DNA from: Okeania sp. SIO2B3
Lineage (GTDB): Bacteria; Cyanobacteriota; Cyanobacteriia; Cyanobacteriales; Microcoleaceae
DNA: 54,050 nt
Direction of reading: 5' to 3'
Assembly (NCBI RefSeq): GCF_010672525.1
Contig: NZ_JAAHGH010000045.1
Coordinates: forward strand, 1-54,050
Below, in pieces: positions 32,435 through 42,055 of the stretch (positions are counted from its first letter, which is position 1; every line of letters starts with the position of its first letter). The notes below the pieces were generated by a model. It made no database searches. It worked only from the letters and a program-made list of their open reading frames with translations, and had not been told where the DNA came from. A program made the translations under genes and the position numbers.

Positions 32435-35341
32435 TTAAAATCCATTTCCCATCAAGATAAATGATGACCAATAGTAAGGATTATTTGCTTCTTTATCCTT
32501 TCCAGTAATCATATTTATTTGAGCTTCCCGCAATGCTTCTGTTCTGCTTTTTCCTTCTTGTAATACTGTGTAAAAAGTATTCATTAATTGAGCTGAATCA
32601 TCATTAACTCGCCACAAGGAAGTAACTATTGTTTCAACTCCGGCATTTTGCATTTGATAACCAAAACCGACTATTTCTTCCCCATTACCTATTTGTCCGC
32701 CAATGTTAGTTTCAGCAGCGCTTAATACGACTAAATCTACATTCGGTAATGACCAATTTTCCATATCCCGCAGATTTACTCGATCGCCATCTCCAAATAA
32801 TATGAAAGAGTCTTCTGGTTTCCCATTTCCTGTTTCTCCATTTAACAAGACAACGGGGGTATCTAAATGTACAATATTGTAGTCATTAAAACTGCTAATT
32901 GTTGTTTCAGAACTAAATTCGCTGTTAACAAGTTTACGAGAACCAGGAATTGTTTCTGTTAAATTTTCGACTAATTTTACTGTTGTTGGTGTTAATTCAA
33001 CTTGGCGAGTTCCTATCTTAACTTGATAATTACCTTCGGTTAAAGCTGCTGCTAATACGCGGGGTTGATTCTTAGGTTGAGTCTCAAAATTAGTTAGACT
33101 AGCTGCAATTATATTATTCACTCCAAAACTTTCTACTAACCATTTTTCTCCGTCATAAAGTGCTGCTAAAGGAAGATAATGTAGTTGATTATCTGGTGCA
33201 TAAAGAATAGTATTTACATTTGCTTTAATTAATTCATTTTCTATTGGTTTGATTAACCAATTATAGAGTTTTTCCGCAGAATCTTTGACATCTCCAACCG
33301 GAGTCAAAATTGTTTGCCGAAACTCAGCGATCGCTTGTTCTATTTCTTCTGCTTTTACTTCTATGGTTTTGTGTATTGGGTCGCCTTCTGCTTTGATTAA
33401 TACTAATTCTAATTTATCTGCCAATATTAACGGATAAAATAGCACTGTTCCAGGTAATTTTTGTAATTTTGCTTGCAAATTCTTAAATTCTGGAAAATCT
33501 TCTTTTAAATTATTTTTGTCAATCTCCCGTTCTAAAATATCTGTTGTTTCTTCAGTCAGGATTTGTTCTTCAGCAGCTAATAGTTTAACTCCGGTTGCTG
33601 TTGCTTCATTCCCCTTAATATTCCCTAGATAATTATCTAATTCTTGAATTTTCAACAAATCTAATACTTGTTGAGCTTCCAAAATACGTTCTTGTTGTAA
33701 TAATAAACCTGCTAAATTCCGATAAATTTCTTCAGGCTTTTCTAAGAAACTTTTCTCACTTTCCTGACTCCGTATAACTTCATTCAAATTAATAGCTTGC
33801 TTGTAAAAAACTACTGCCAATTCAGGTTTTTCCTGAGCTGCTAATATTGTGCCTAACTGCTCATAAATTTTACCCTCTTTAACCGTTTCTTCACTCTCTT
33901 TATATATTGCTAATGCTTGCTCTAAATTTTCTAAAGCTTGGGGATATTGTCTGAGTTGAAATAAAGAATCTCCTATTCCTTCATAAGCCACAGCAACAGA
34001 ATTTTTATCTTCTTTATCTGGTAAATTATTCAAAGCAAGTTTATGATAATTCAGAGCAATAGAATAATCGCCAGAACTATAATAAGCTTCACCCAAAGCA
34101 TTAAAATTGGCAGCAAGAGCCGAATTTTCCCCTACTTCCTTATTCATAGGCAAAGCCTTTAGTAAAACTTGCTTGGCTTTATCATTTTCACCCAAACGGT
34201 TATAAACTTTCCCTAAACCAACAGTTGCTTTACCTTCACCCGCCTTATCTTCTGCTTCTTGATAAAAAGCTAAACTTTGTTCATAAATTGATTGTGCTTT
34301 AGCATCTTCTCCTATCTCATAATAAGCATCACCCAAATAATTCAAAGCCTCTAACTGAGCAGTTTTATCCTCCGCAACTTTAGCAGCTTCCAACCCTTTT
34401 TCATAAACCTCTAATGCTTGAACATCATCCCCTTGCTTTTCATAAAGTTTCCCCATAAAACCATAAATTCGCCCCACACTTCTTTGGTCGCCAATACCTT
34501 CTAACATCGCCACAGCTTGCCGAAAATATTTCAGAGCTTCAGAGTCTTCACCCTTTTCCCGATAGACAAAACCTATATTATTTAATAACCTACCAACTCC
34601 AGCATTATCATTAATTTCTCTACGCACAGTTAAAGCTTTTTGATATGTTTCCAAAGCTTTGTCATAATTACCCATCCGAAAGTAAACCACTCCCATATTG
34701 TTGAGAGTACGTCCTCTATTTCGGCGATCGCCCACTTCTTCACGAATAGTCAGTGCCTGTTCATAAAATTCAAGTGCTTGGTCAAGTTGTCCCTGACTGG
34801 CCTTAACCGCAGCAATATTATGCAATGACTCTCCTTCATTAGGACGGTCATTCACTGCTTGAGAAATATCTAAAGCTTCTTGATGTAGATTTAACGCTTG
34901 GGAAAATTCCCTCTGTCGTTGATAGGTAAAACCAATAAGGTTCAGAGTTTCCGATATCCCTGGGCGGTCATTTATTTTTCGGCGAATAGTTAAAGCTTGT
35001 TGCAAAACATCTAAAGCTTGTGCATATTCCCTTTGGTTAACATAAACATCCCCCATATTATTCAGGGTTTGGGCAATTCCGGCCTGGTCTCCCAGCTCCT
35101 TACGAATGGCTAAAACTTTTTCATAGCTTTCGAGTGCCTCATCAAATTTTCCTGTCCGAAATTGTTCCAGACCTGTTCCAAATAACTGATCTGCTTCAGC
35201 CTTGGAGGCAGAAGATTCTGGCGAACTTTCCACTTCGGGAGTTTGGGCCAAGACATTCGAGATATTTGTGATGGTCGGTACTGGAAAAAGAATAATAGCG
35301 ATCGCGCTCAAGTAACTAAGGTAGAGATAGGAATTCTTCAC
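32435..35341 (-). CDS. Exported TPR protein with catalytically dead CHAT domain
   Basis: A 968-residue protein with a GTG start (AGGA upstream). A signal peptide covers residues 1-32 (IAIILFPVPTI, cleavage after NVLA). About 13 TPR units fill residues 47-545. A CHAT (caspase-like) domain occupies about 640-966. In active CHAT proteins the histidine is in VHLATHG and the cysteine in LSACETG. Here these read VHLDTPV (Pro829 for His) and LSAAETN (Ala876 for Cys), so peptidase activity is not expected; the rest of the fold (VDLVVLSA, TIVTSLWRVNDDS, YYWSSFILMG) is well kept. It is probably a periplasmic or outer-surface scaffold or pseudo-enzyme. The terminator downstream and the divergent PatA-like gene upstream make it a single-gene unit. 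Confidence 0.85.
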   Translation of the reverse strand: MKNSYLYLSYLSAIAIILFPVPTITNISNVLAQTPEVESSPESSASKAEADQLFGTGLEQFRTGKFDEALESYEKVLAIRKELGDQAGIAQTLNNMGDVYVNQREYAQALDVLQQALTIRRKINDRPGISETLNLIGFTYQRQREFSQALNLHQEALDISQAVNDRPNEGESLHNIAAVKASQGQLDQALEFYEQALTIREEVGDRRNRGRTLNNMGVVYFRMGNYDKALETYQKALTVRREINDNAGVGRLLNNIGFVYREKGEDSEALKYFRQAVAMLEGIGDQRSVGRIYGFMGKLYEKQGDDVQALEVYEKGLEAAKVAEDKTAQLEALNYLGDAYYEIGEDAKAQSIYEQSLAFYQEAEDKAGEGKATVGLGKVYNRLGENDKAKQVLLKALPMNKEVGENSALAANFNALGEAYYSSGDYSIALNYHKLALNNLPDKEDKNSVAVAYEGIGDSLFQLRQYPQALENLEQALAIYKESEETVKEGKIYEQLGTILAAQEKPELAVVFYKQAINLNEVIRSQESEKSFLEKPEEIYRNLAGLLLQQERILEAQQVLDLLKIQELDNYLGNIKGNEATATGVKLLAAEEQILTEETTDILEREIDKNNLKEDFPEFKNLQAKLQKLPGTVLFYPLILADKLELVLIKAEGDPIHKTIEVKAEEIEQAIAEFRQTILTPVGDVKDSAEKLYNWLIKPIENELIKANVNTILYAPDNQLHYLPLAALYDGEKWLVESFGVNNIIAASLTNFETQPKNQPRVLAAALTEGNYQVKIGTRQVELTPTTVKLVENLTETIPGSRKLVNSEFSSETTISSFNDYNIVHLDTPVVLLNGETGNGKPEDSFILFGDGDRVNLRDMENWSLPNVDLVVLSAAETNIGGQIGNGEEIVGFGYQMQNAGVETIVTSLWRVNDDSAQLMNTFYTVLQEGKSRTEALREAQINMITGKDKEANNPYYWSSFILMGNGF

Positions 35342-35833
35342 TGTAGGAGTCCTGCTAATTTACGGCAAGTGATAGATTTTGGATAGAACTGTAACTTTAA
35401 AGACCATATAATCTGAATCTGGCCATTTAACATTATGGGTCTTACCCTATATTCTCTTAAAAGATATTTTGTACTATTTTGTCTCTCTCAGATTCTAGTT
35501 ATTAGAAATTTTTGTGTATTAGGGAGTTGATTTCGGATGAGTAGGACTTATACTACTTTTAATCAAAAAATTTCAGTGTAAAATAAGAACCAATAAATTA
35601 TAGAAATACATGAAATGATAGATTTATTTGCCTTTATATCCTTTTTTTTCAAAAAAATCATTCTGACAGTTGCATTTTTACACTACCAATAAATTTCGCT
35701 GGAAAATAGGAAATAATTTTGATTAGTATTAGAATACTGTACTCAAAAATCATCTACAATATTTTCTTATATATTTATATTCTATAGCTTTCAATTTTGA
35801 TTTCCCTAATTCTTTATTCAATTGGTATTAAAA
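35342..35833. other. Divergent intergenic region between TPR-CHAT and PatA-like genes
   Basis: About 490 bases, free of the repeats seen elsewhere. It must contain two divergent promoters. AT-rich runs (TTTTTTTTCAAAAAAATC near 35642) are present but I cannot assign -10 or -35 boxes. Confidence 0.4.
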
Positions 35834-37036
35834 ATGAACAGTAATGAAAATCGGAAAAATAAACTTTTTAATTTGTTGCTCAATGAGCTTCCCGATCAAT
35901 TTACAGGGAAGTTAGAAGTCAAAGGTTCTCAGAAAAGTTGGATGATCTTCTTTTGTGTTGGTCGTTTGGTTTGGGCTGCTGGTGGCGAACATCCTAACCG
36001 CAGGTTTCATCGGATTTGGAATCAATTTTGCCCGAATATTTCTCTGGCTAATATGAAGTTACGAGAACAGAACGATCTGAATTATTATTACTATCATCTG
36101 CTCTCTATTTTATATAGAAAAAAAGTCTCAAGTGTCAGGCAACTTAAAACAGTTGTCATTGAGAATATCAAAGAAGTTTTGTTTGATATTTTACTACAGC
36201 AATCACAAGAGTTATTAGCTTATAATATATCTCCAAAAGGATTGGAAAAATCCTTAATTTTAATGTCTGCAATTATTCCTCCTGAAGCTATAATTCCTAC
36301 TCTTCATAAATCATTTTTAGCATGGCAGCAGTCTAATTTAACTGAATATTCTCCTAATTTAGTTCCTGAGATTATCAAACAAAAATTGTTAGAACAAATA
36401 GCTAAACCCAACTCTTTTAAAGCAATCACGAAATTAGTCGATGGTCAAAGAACTCTCCGAGAAATGGCTATTTTGATGCATAAAGATTTGCGTCAATTAA
36501 CTTTATTTTTAATGCCTTATGTGCGTAATGAATTAATTATTCTTAAAGCAGTTCCAGATAAAGAACGTATTGAAGGAAGTCCAGGATTACAGCCCGATAT
36601 CAATCAAAAGAAAGCTCCAACTAAAGTCCGAAAATTAATTGTTTGTGTCGATGATAGTAAACAAATTTGTTATATGTTAGAGAGAATTCTTAAAAGTGCA
36701 GATTATAGATTTATCGGAATTCAAGATTCTATTAAAGCATTACCAATAATTATTGAAAATAAGCCCGATCTAATTTTTTTAGACTTAATGATGCCAATTG
36801 CCAATGGTTATGAAATTTGCACTCAATTGCGACGAGTACCCATTTTTGAGAATACACCTATAATTATCATCACCGGAAATGATGGAGTAGTCGATAGGGT
36901 TCGTGCTAAAATGGTGGGAGCTACAGGGTATATAACCAAGCCTCTTGAACCGAAAAAAATATTGGCAGTAGTAAAACGATATTTACAAAATTATCCTCCT
37001 AAGTTACCAGAAAAACCAGATCAAACAAGCTTATAA
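35834..37036 (+). CDS. PatA-like response regulator (DUF4388-type N-terminus plus C-terminal REC)
   Basis: With the ATG at 35834 the protein has 400 residues; an in-frame TTG four codons earlier is less likely. The N-terminal domain (about 8-230) has the PatA-type pattern NELPDQFTGKLEVKGSQKSW, WMIFFCVGRLVWAAGGEHPN and KEVLFDILLQQSQ. The C-terminal receiver (about 267-390) has Asp-Asp at CVDDSK, phosphoacceptor Asp317 in IFLDLMMPIANGYEICTQLR and Lys369 in YITKPL. There is no DNA-binding output; PatA proteins act through their N-terminal domain, for example in chemotaxis-like or heterocyst-pattern pathways. A close paralogue follows after 303 bases. No cheY, cheW, MCP or cheA gene is downstream, unlike the usual PatA/PilG-like chemosensory operon. 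Confidence 0.85.
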   Translation: MNSNENRKNKLFNLLLNELPDQFTGKLEVKGSQKSWMIFFCVGRLVWAAGGEHPNRRFHRIWNQFCPNISLANMKLREQNDLNYYYYHLLSILYRKKVSSVRQLKTVVIENIKEVLFDILLQQSQELLAYNISPKGLEKSLILMSAIIPPEAIIPTLHKSFLAWQQSNLTEYSPNLVPEIIKQKLLEQIAKPNSFKAITKLVDGQRTLREMAILMHKDLRQLTLFLMPYVRNELIILKAVPDKERIEGSPGLQPDINQKKAPTKVRKLIVCVDDSKQICYMLERILKSADYRFIGIQDSIKALPIIIENKPDLIFLDLMMPIANGYEICTQLRRVPIFENTPIIIITGNDGVVDRVRAKMVGATGYITKPLEPKKILAVVKRYLQNYPPKLPEKPDQTSL

Positions 37037-37339
37037 GTTATTTGCAATTGTTTAGCTATAACAAAATTTAACCTTCGTAATAGTATTAATCTAAAACTGA
37101 CTTTGAGGCTAATCTCACTTGATAATCAGCTTTTGGTAGCAACGAACGAAGGAATAGAAGTTTCAGTTTAGCCAAAACTAATATTATTTTAATTCACCAC
37201 TACATTTACAAAACTTTTAGTATTTTATTGTTATAAAGTTAAAAATATCTTAAATACCAGTATCGAAAAATTATACGTAAGTATACTATGTTTTATAAGA
37301 AAAAATATCCGTTACAAATATTACTATTTTAGACAACTT

Positions 37340-38575
37340 ATGTTATCCACTGCAAATATTAATAATCCGAGTCTCACTAATCAACTGAGCGCTATTAGTA
37401 GCAAGCAATTTACAGGTAGTTTGAATGTAGTAGCTAGCTCCATAGATAAGTGGAATCTTTACTTTTTTAGAGGTCGTATAGTTTGGGGTGATAGTGGACA
37501 ATATTCTCGAAGACAATTACGACAACATATCATACGTTACCAAATTAAAATTAATCCGATAAATTTAGACTGCTTCCAAATTAATAATAATCATAATTGC
37601 TGGATTTATCAATTATTGTGTAGCTTACTGCAAGAACAACAAATTACGAGAGAACAGTTTGACAAGATTGTTAAATCAATAATTTTAGAAGTATTATTTG
37701 ATATATTACAACAGGAAAATCAGAGACAAATAAGTTATAAAATTGAACCAAATATTGAGCAAAATATCCTGAATTGGCCAAGAGCTTTAATTGACACGAA
37801 AAGCATTCTTAAAAAAGCAGTAGAAAATTGGCGTAATTGGAGTAATTCAGGGTTAAAACATTTATCTCCTAACTTTGGAATAGTTTTATCTCAACCAGAA
37901 CAATTCCAAAAACAAATATCACCCACTCTCTATACTAAATTAGGAAAATTAATCAACAGTAAACGTAGTTTAAGAGATATCGCGAGTAAAATAAAATCAG
38001 ACCAGTTTCGTCTAGCAAAATTTCTCTTGCCTCATATTCAAAAAGGATTAATTAAGCTGAGAAAAATACCAGATATTCCCGTAATGTTTCCCCACTTACA
38101 AAAAACCAATCTACAGTTATATAAACAAACAGAACTTCACCAAGAGAAAAGAAGTCAACCTTTAATTGCCTGTATAGATGATAGTCTAATAGTTTGCCAT
38201 CAAATGAAACAAATTGTGACTGCTAATAGTTTTGATTTTGTCGGAATTAACAGCTCACTCAAAGCAATCATAACCTTGATAGAAAGAAAACCCGATCTGA
38301 TTTTTTTAGACTTAATCATGCCTATAGCAAATGGTTATGAAATTTGTGCCCAGATTCGTCGTATTTCAACATTAAAAGAAACACCAGTAATAATTTTAAC
38401 AAGCAGTAATCGATTAATAGATAGAGTTCGAGCAACAATGGTAGGATGTTCAGGTTATCTGATTAAACCAATTAGAGAAAAACAAGTTCTAGAAATAGTT
38501 AATAAATATGTAAATTCTAGTTCTTACTTACCTCAAAAACCTATGTCTGACACCCTAGCTCTACAGTTTTCTTAA
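37340..38575 (+). CDS. PatA-like response regulator, paralogue 2
   Basis: A 411-residue paralogue of the preceding gene. The N-terminal domain shows LSAISSKQFTGSLNVVASS, WNLYFFRGRIVWGDSGQYSR and LEVLFDILQQENQ. The receiver shows CIDDSLIVCHQMKQIV, phosphoacceptor Asp in IFLDLIMPIANGYEICAQIR and Lys in YLIKPI. Receiver domains of the two copies are much more alike than their N-terminal halves, so inputs or partners may differ while the phosphorylation site is kept. The 303-base gap (37037-37339) has no repeats and may hold a separate promoter. After the stop, an AGGAGTC heptamer tract starts. Confidence 0.85.
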   Translation: MLSTANINNPSLTNQLSAISSKQFTGSLNVVASSIDKWNLYFFRGRIVWGDSGQYSRRQLRQHIIRYQIKINPINLDCFQINNNHNCWIYQLLCSLLQEQQITREQFDKIVKSIILEVLFDILQQENQRQISYKIEPNIEQNILNWPRALIDTKSILKKAVENWRNWSNSGLKHLSPNFGIVLSQPEQFQKQISPTLYTKLGKLINSKRSLRDIASKIKSDQFRLAKFLLPHIQKGLIKLRKIPDIPVMFPHLQKTNLQLYKQTELHQEKRSQPLIACIDDSLIVCHQMKQIVTANSFDFVGINSSLKAIITLIERKPDLIFLDLIMPIANGYEICAQIRRISTLKETPVIILTSSNRLIDRVRATMVGCSGYLIKPIREKQVLEIVNKYVNSSSYLPQKPMSDTLALQFS

Positions 38576-39100
<525 letters not shown>

Positions 39101-39365
39101 ATTAATGGATAATGGATAATGGATAATTGATAATTACCTCTGGTTCAAACCGTTACGGAATTGAATATCAGGAGATATTATTTCTTCTCTTGGTCGATGG
39201 TCGGACAGCTCCGAGACCTCGCCATCCCACCCTATGGGAAGCTGCGCTTTACATGTTGCGTAGCAAAACGACCGCTTTTTTCCCCGATCAAGGGGAGGCT
39301 TCAAGGCGCGAATTATTTAATAATTAATAATTAATAATTAATTATTAATAATTCGGTAAAATATT
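39101..39365. repeat. Long dispersed repeat, copy 2 (paired with 8.6 kb)
   Basis: AATGGAT/AATTGAT heptamers, then ACCGTTACGGAATTGAATAT, TTCTCTTGGTCGATGGTCGG, GGGGAGGCTTCAAGGCGCG, a TAATAAT heptamer tract and TTCGGTAAAA. It is about 150 bases shorter than the 8.6 kb copy because the palindrome-rich middle is reduced. 39366-39594 holds TTATTAA and CTTCTTC heptamers and no gene. Confidence 0.75.
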
Positions 39366-39594
39366 TTTATAGCTCTTACTATTCGTAACATTCTTTTTTC
39401 AAATTGGTATAAGACAACTTCAACAATTAATAATTATTAATTACCAATTACCTCTGCTTGAAAAGAAGAGGATTGATGCGGAGCGTGAAAATTTTTTCTC
39501 TCCTTTATCGGTAAGATTTTTCCTTCTTCCTTCTTCCTTCTTCCTTCTTCCTTCTGCTGTATACTCAAAAATCATAAATTTAATCTATAATCTA

Positions 39595-40131
39595 ATGCTA
39601 CGAGAATTTATCGTATATGCTTGCCCAGTAGGTGAACTAAATAATCAACTAGAAGAATATTTCACCACTACTCGTGCAGAATGTAGTGAAAATTCTGCAC
39701 ATCAATATATGCCCCACTGTACCTTAACAGGTTTTTTTCACGACCAATTAACTGCAGTTCCAATATATATTCAAGCTTTAGATACTGCCTTAAAAAATGC
39801 TCGTCATAACAGCCCATTCCCACCTATAGTTGTTGTAAATATGGAATTAAAAACAGACTTTCATTATCTCCAATTAAAATCAATTTGGCTAGAAAAATTA
39901 ATTGCTAACTTTGCTAATCTTGCCAATTCAAAAACTCGTATTGATGAATTACGCCTCAAAAATAATTTACATCTCAGTTTAGCCTACAAATTTCCATCAG
40001 AACAACAACAAACACTAGCAAAAATAGCAAAAAAAATTATCAATTCCCAAGCAGAGGTATTATGGGAATTACGATTTTATGAACGTCACCCCAATAACTC
40101 TTGGACTTGTCATCAATCTTGGAAACTCTAG
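39595..40131 (+). CDS. 2H phosphoesterase (2'-5' RNA ligase-like)
   Basis: A 178-residue protein with the paired motifs of the 2H phosphoesterase superfamily: His41-Cys-Thr43-Leu (MPHCTLTGFF) and His126-Leu-Ser128-Leu (NNLHLSLAYKF), about 85 residues apart as expected. Such enzymes hydrolyse cyclic phosphodiester bonds, such as 2',3'-cyclic phosphates on RNA ends, or related nucleotides; the substrate of this cyanobacterial group is not known to me. It is cytoplasmic. There is no obvious ribosome site before the ATG. The stop codon overlaps the 4-bp target duplication of a MITE that fills the whole gap to the next gene. Confidence 0.8.
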   Translation: MLREFIVYACPVGELNNQLEEYFTTTRAECSENSAHQYMPHCTLTGFFHDQLTAVPIYIQALDTALKNARHNSPFPPIVVVNMELKTDFHYLQLKSIWLEKLIANFANLANSKTRIDELRLKNNLHLSLAYKFPSEQQQTLAKIAKKIINSQAEVLWELRFYERHPNNSWTCHQSWKL

Positions 40132-40133
40132 TT

Positions 40134-40538
40134 AGGGTTTGCGCTCACAAGTCTTTTAGTAGGGATAGGAGACAGGAGACAACCCACCCCTCGCCCCTCC
40201 CCCTCCCAGGAGGGGAAGATAGGAGAAATTGGAATGAGTGAGGAGGTAGGATTCAATAATTAATAATTAACAATTAATTATTAATTATTACCTCCAGAGT
40301 GAAAACGGAATGGGCTGAATAATTATGAAAAATTTTTCTTGTTTCTCGACAGCGAGTGAGAGGATTTTTACCTTAATTATTCGGATTTGAATTATCAATT
40401 TGGGATTTTTCTGCCCAACTATGAGCCTAAAATACTAACTTTTTAAGCATTTTAGACGTGATCCCAGGCATTTTTTTCGACCCCAAAAAGGCACTTGTCT
40501 TTATATGTCAATACTTTTAAATTTAACCAGCAAGCCAT
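40134..40538. mobile_element. MITE family A, copy 3 (405 bp, AGTT target duplication)
   Basis: The left end AGGGTTTGCGC and right end ACCAGCAAGCCAT are degenerate versions of the family A ends. AGTT occurs at 40130-40133 and 40539-40542. The interior is collinear with copy 2 (GGATAGGAGACAGGAGACAA, AACTATGAGCCTAAAAT, TATATGTCAATACTTTTAAA) but is enlarged by AATTAAT heptamers at 40253-40290. It occupies the complete space between two genes and ends eight bases before the EamA start. Confidence 0.75.
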
Positions 40539-40546
40539 AGTTAAAA

Positions 40547-41596
40547 ATGAATCAAAAAATAGCAAATATCTCCAACCTTTGGCAAAAAATTCCCGGACAA
40601 ATTTACTTATTATTAGCAATCATTATTTTCGGTGCTTCTAACGCAATTACAAAACAATTAACAGAAATTGGTGCCGAAAAATTTCCTGGAGAAAATCCCA
40701 TTTCATTTTGTAATGTTTTATTTGTGGGAAATATCTGCGCCCTATTAATTTTAATTATTATCTATAGAAAACAACTAAATCTACGTTACTTTCAACAATT
40801 TTCAAGTCAAGATTGGGCAAGTATGTTAGCCGTTGCATTCTTAGCTGGCGCTCTATCTCCTGCTGCCTCATTTGAAGCAATTTCTCGCACAATGGTTAAC
40901 AATGTAATATTAATTGGACGTATTGAACCTCCCTTAACTTTAGCCTTAGCTATTTTTTTGCTAGGAGAAAAAGTTAATCGGTGGAAAATTACTGGAGCAA
41001 TTATTTCATTTGTCGGAGTTATTCTAATTATAGTTTTGCAAAATTTTGGGCAAAACTCAGTTGATTCTACAAATATGATATCTATCAGTTCAGGAGAGAT
41101 TTTAGCAGCAATTGGAGCGGTCGCTGCGGCAATTTCTAATACTATTAGCAAAGCACGTCTTCATCGAATTCCCGTAGGATTTTTTAATATTATTCGTAAT
41201 GGTTTTGGAAGTTTTATCTTCTTTATAGCTGCATTATATTTTTATGGCAGCGGTCATTTTATGGAACTATTGTCGCCTTTTTTATGGCAATGGATGTTAA
41301 TTTATAGCGCAGTTATTATCGTAATAGGTCAAATTCTGTGGTTAAAAGGATTAAGTAAAACCAGTAGTTCTGATGCTTCTATTGCCAGTGCATTTAATCC
41401 CATTGCTGGAGTTATAGCAGCCTATTTAATATTAGGAGAAAAACCCATCGCTGCTCACTATATCGGGGGAGCTATTATTTTAGTTGGAATGATATTGAGC
41501 CAAGTCGGGAATAGAAACGAAACTGCTATTAATCAACTTGCTCAAAAGGCTCATCCTCAGCAAAGAGAAACAGGCTTAGGATTTAAAGGTTTTTAA
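40547..41596 (+). CDS. EamA/DMT-family transporter
   Basis: A 349-residue inner-membrane protein with about ten hydrophobic helices in two EamA halves. The first (about 18-160) has IYLLLAIIIFGASNAITKQL and GRIEPPLTLALAIFLLGEKV. The second (about 185-325) has GEILAAIGAVAAAISNTISK and ASAFNPIAGVIAAYLILGEK. The PxxxxxxxxxLGEK pattern is typical of drug/metabolite exporters of the DMT superfamily. Substrate cannot be inferred. No clear ribosome site lies in the eight bases between the MITE and the ATG, so translation signals, and perhaps the promoter, are inside the MITE (TTTTAAATTTAACCAGC). Confidence 0.88.
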   Translation: MNQKIANISNLWQKIPGQIYLLLAIIIFGASNAITKQLTEIGAEKFPGENPISFCNVLFVGNICALLILIIIYRKQLNLRYFQQFSSQDWASMLAVAFLAGALSPAASFEAISRTMVNNVILIGRIEPPLTLALAIFLLGEKVNRWKITGAIISFVGVILIIVLQNFGQNSVDSTNMISISSGEILAAIGAVAAAISNTISKARLHRIPVGFFNIIRNGFGSFIFFIAALYFYGSGHFMELLSPFLWQWMLIYSAVIIVIGQILWLKGLSKTSSSDASIASAFNPIAGVIAAYLILGEKPIAAHYIGGAIILVGMILSQVGNRNETAINQLAQKAHPQQRETGLGFKGF

Positions 41597-41796
41597 CTAC
41601 TATAGCAATCAGAAATAATTCATAAAGCGGTTTTCATTTCGGACGTTGCTGATGCGTGGGAATGATTTGTATTTTTTGACAGTTGCTAAACTATTGAATG
41701 ACAAATATTTGAGATTCTTCATATCATGTCCGGTAGCATCGGTATTGTATAGCAATAGCCTAACTATTTGTAGCAAATATTTATCAAATTGGTATT
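41597..41796. other. Short repeat-bearing gap downstream of the EamA gene
   Basis: It holds a family C-like end (AAAGCGGTTTTCAT at about 41628), ATATCATGTCCGGTAGCATC at 41721 and the TAGCAAATATTTATCAAATT segment of repeat E, inverted, leading straight into the kinase remnant. Confidence 0.5.
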
Positions 41797-42022
41797 ACAG
41801 ACAAACATGGTGGTACGATTACTTGTGATTCTACATTTGCTCAAGGTACAATCTTTACTATTTCGTTACTTCTCTACCAAGGAAAACTTATTGGCATCCT
41901 CTACCTAGAAAACAACCTCACTACAGAAGCTTTTACTCCAGAGCGCCCATAGTGGTAACATTACTTATGATTCTACAGTTGCTCAAGGTACAATATTTAC
42001 GATTTTGTTACCAATTGTGTGA
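41797..42022 (+). pseudogene. Histidine kinase remnant (HATPase ends and GAF fragment)
   Basis: One frame reads TDKHGGTITCDSTFAQGTIF and continues TISLL, the C-terminus of a histidine-kinase ATPase domain (G2 box and final strand). It is fused in frame to LYQGKLIGILYLENNLTTEA then FTPERP and a stop, the second half of a GAF domain. After a frame change, GNITYDSTVAQGTIFTILLP and IV with a stop give a second copy of the HATPase end. This looks like the collapsed remains of a multi-domain sensor kinase (GAF-HisKA-HATPase). Confidence 0.75.
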
Positions 42023-42055
42023 TACCATGCCTGATGATTATAGGAATGTGTAGGG

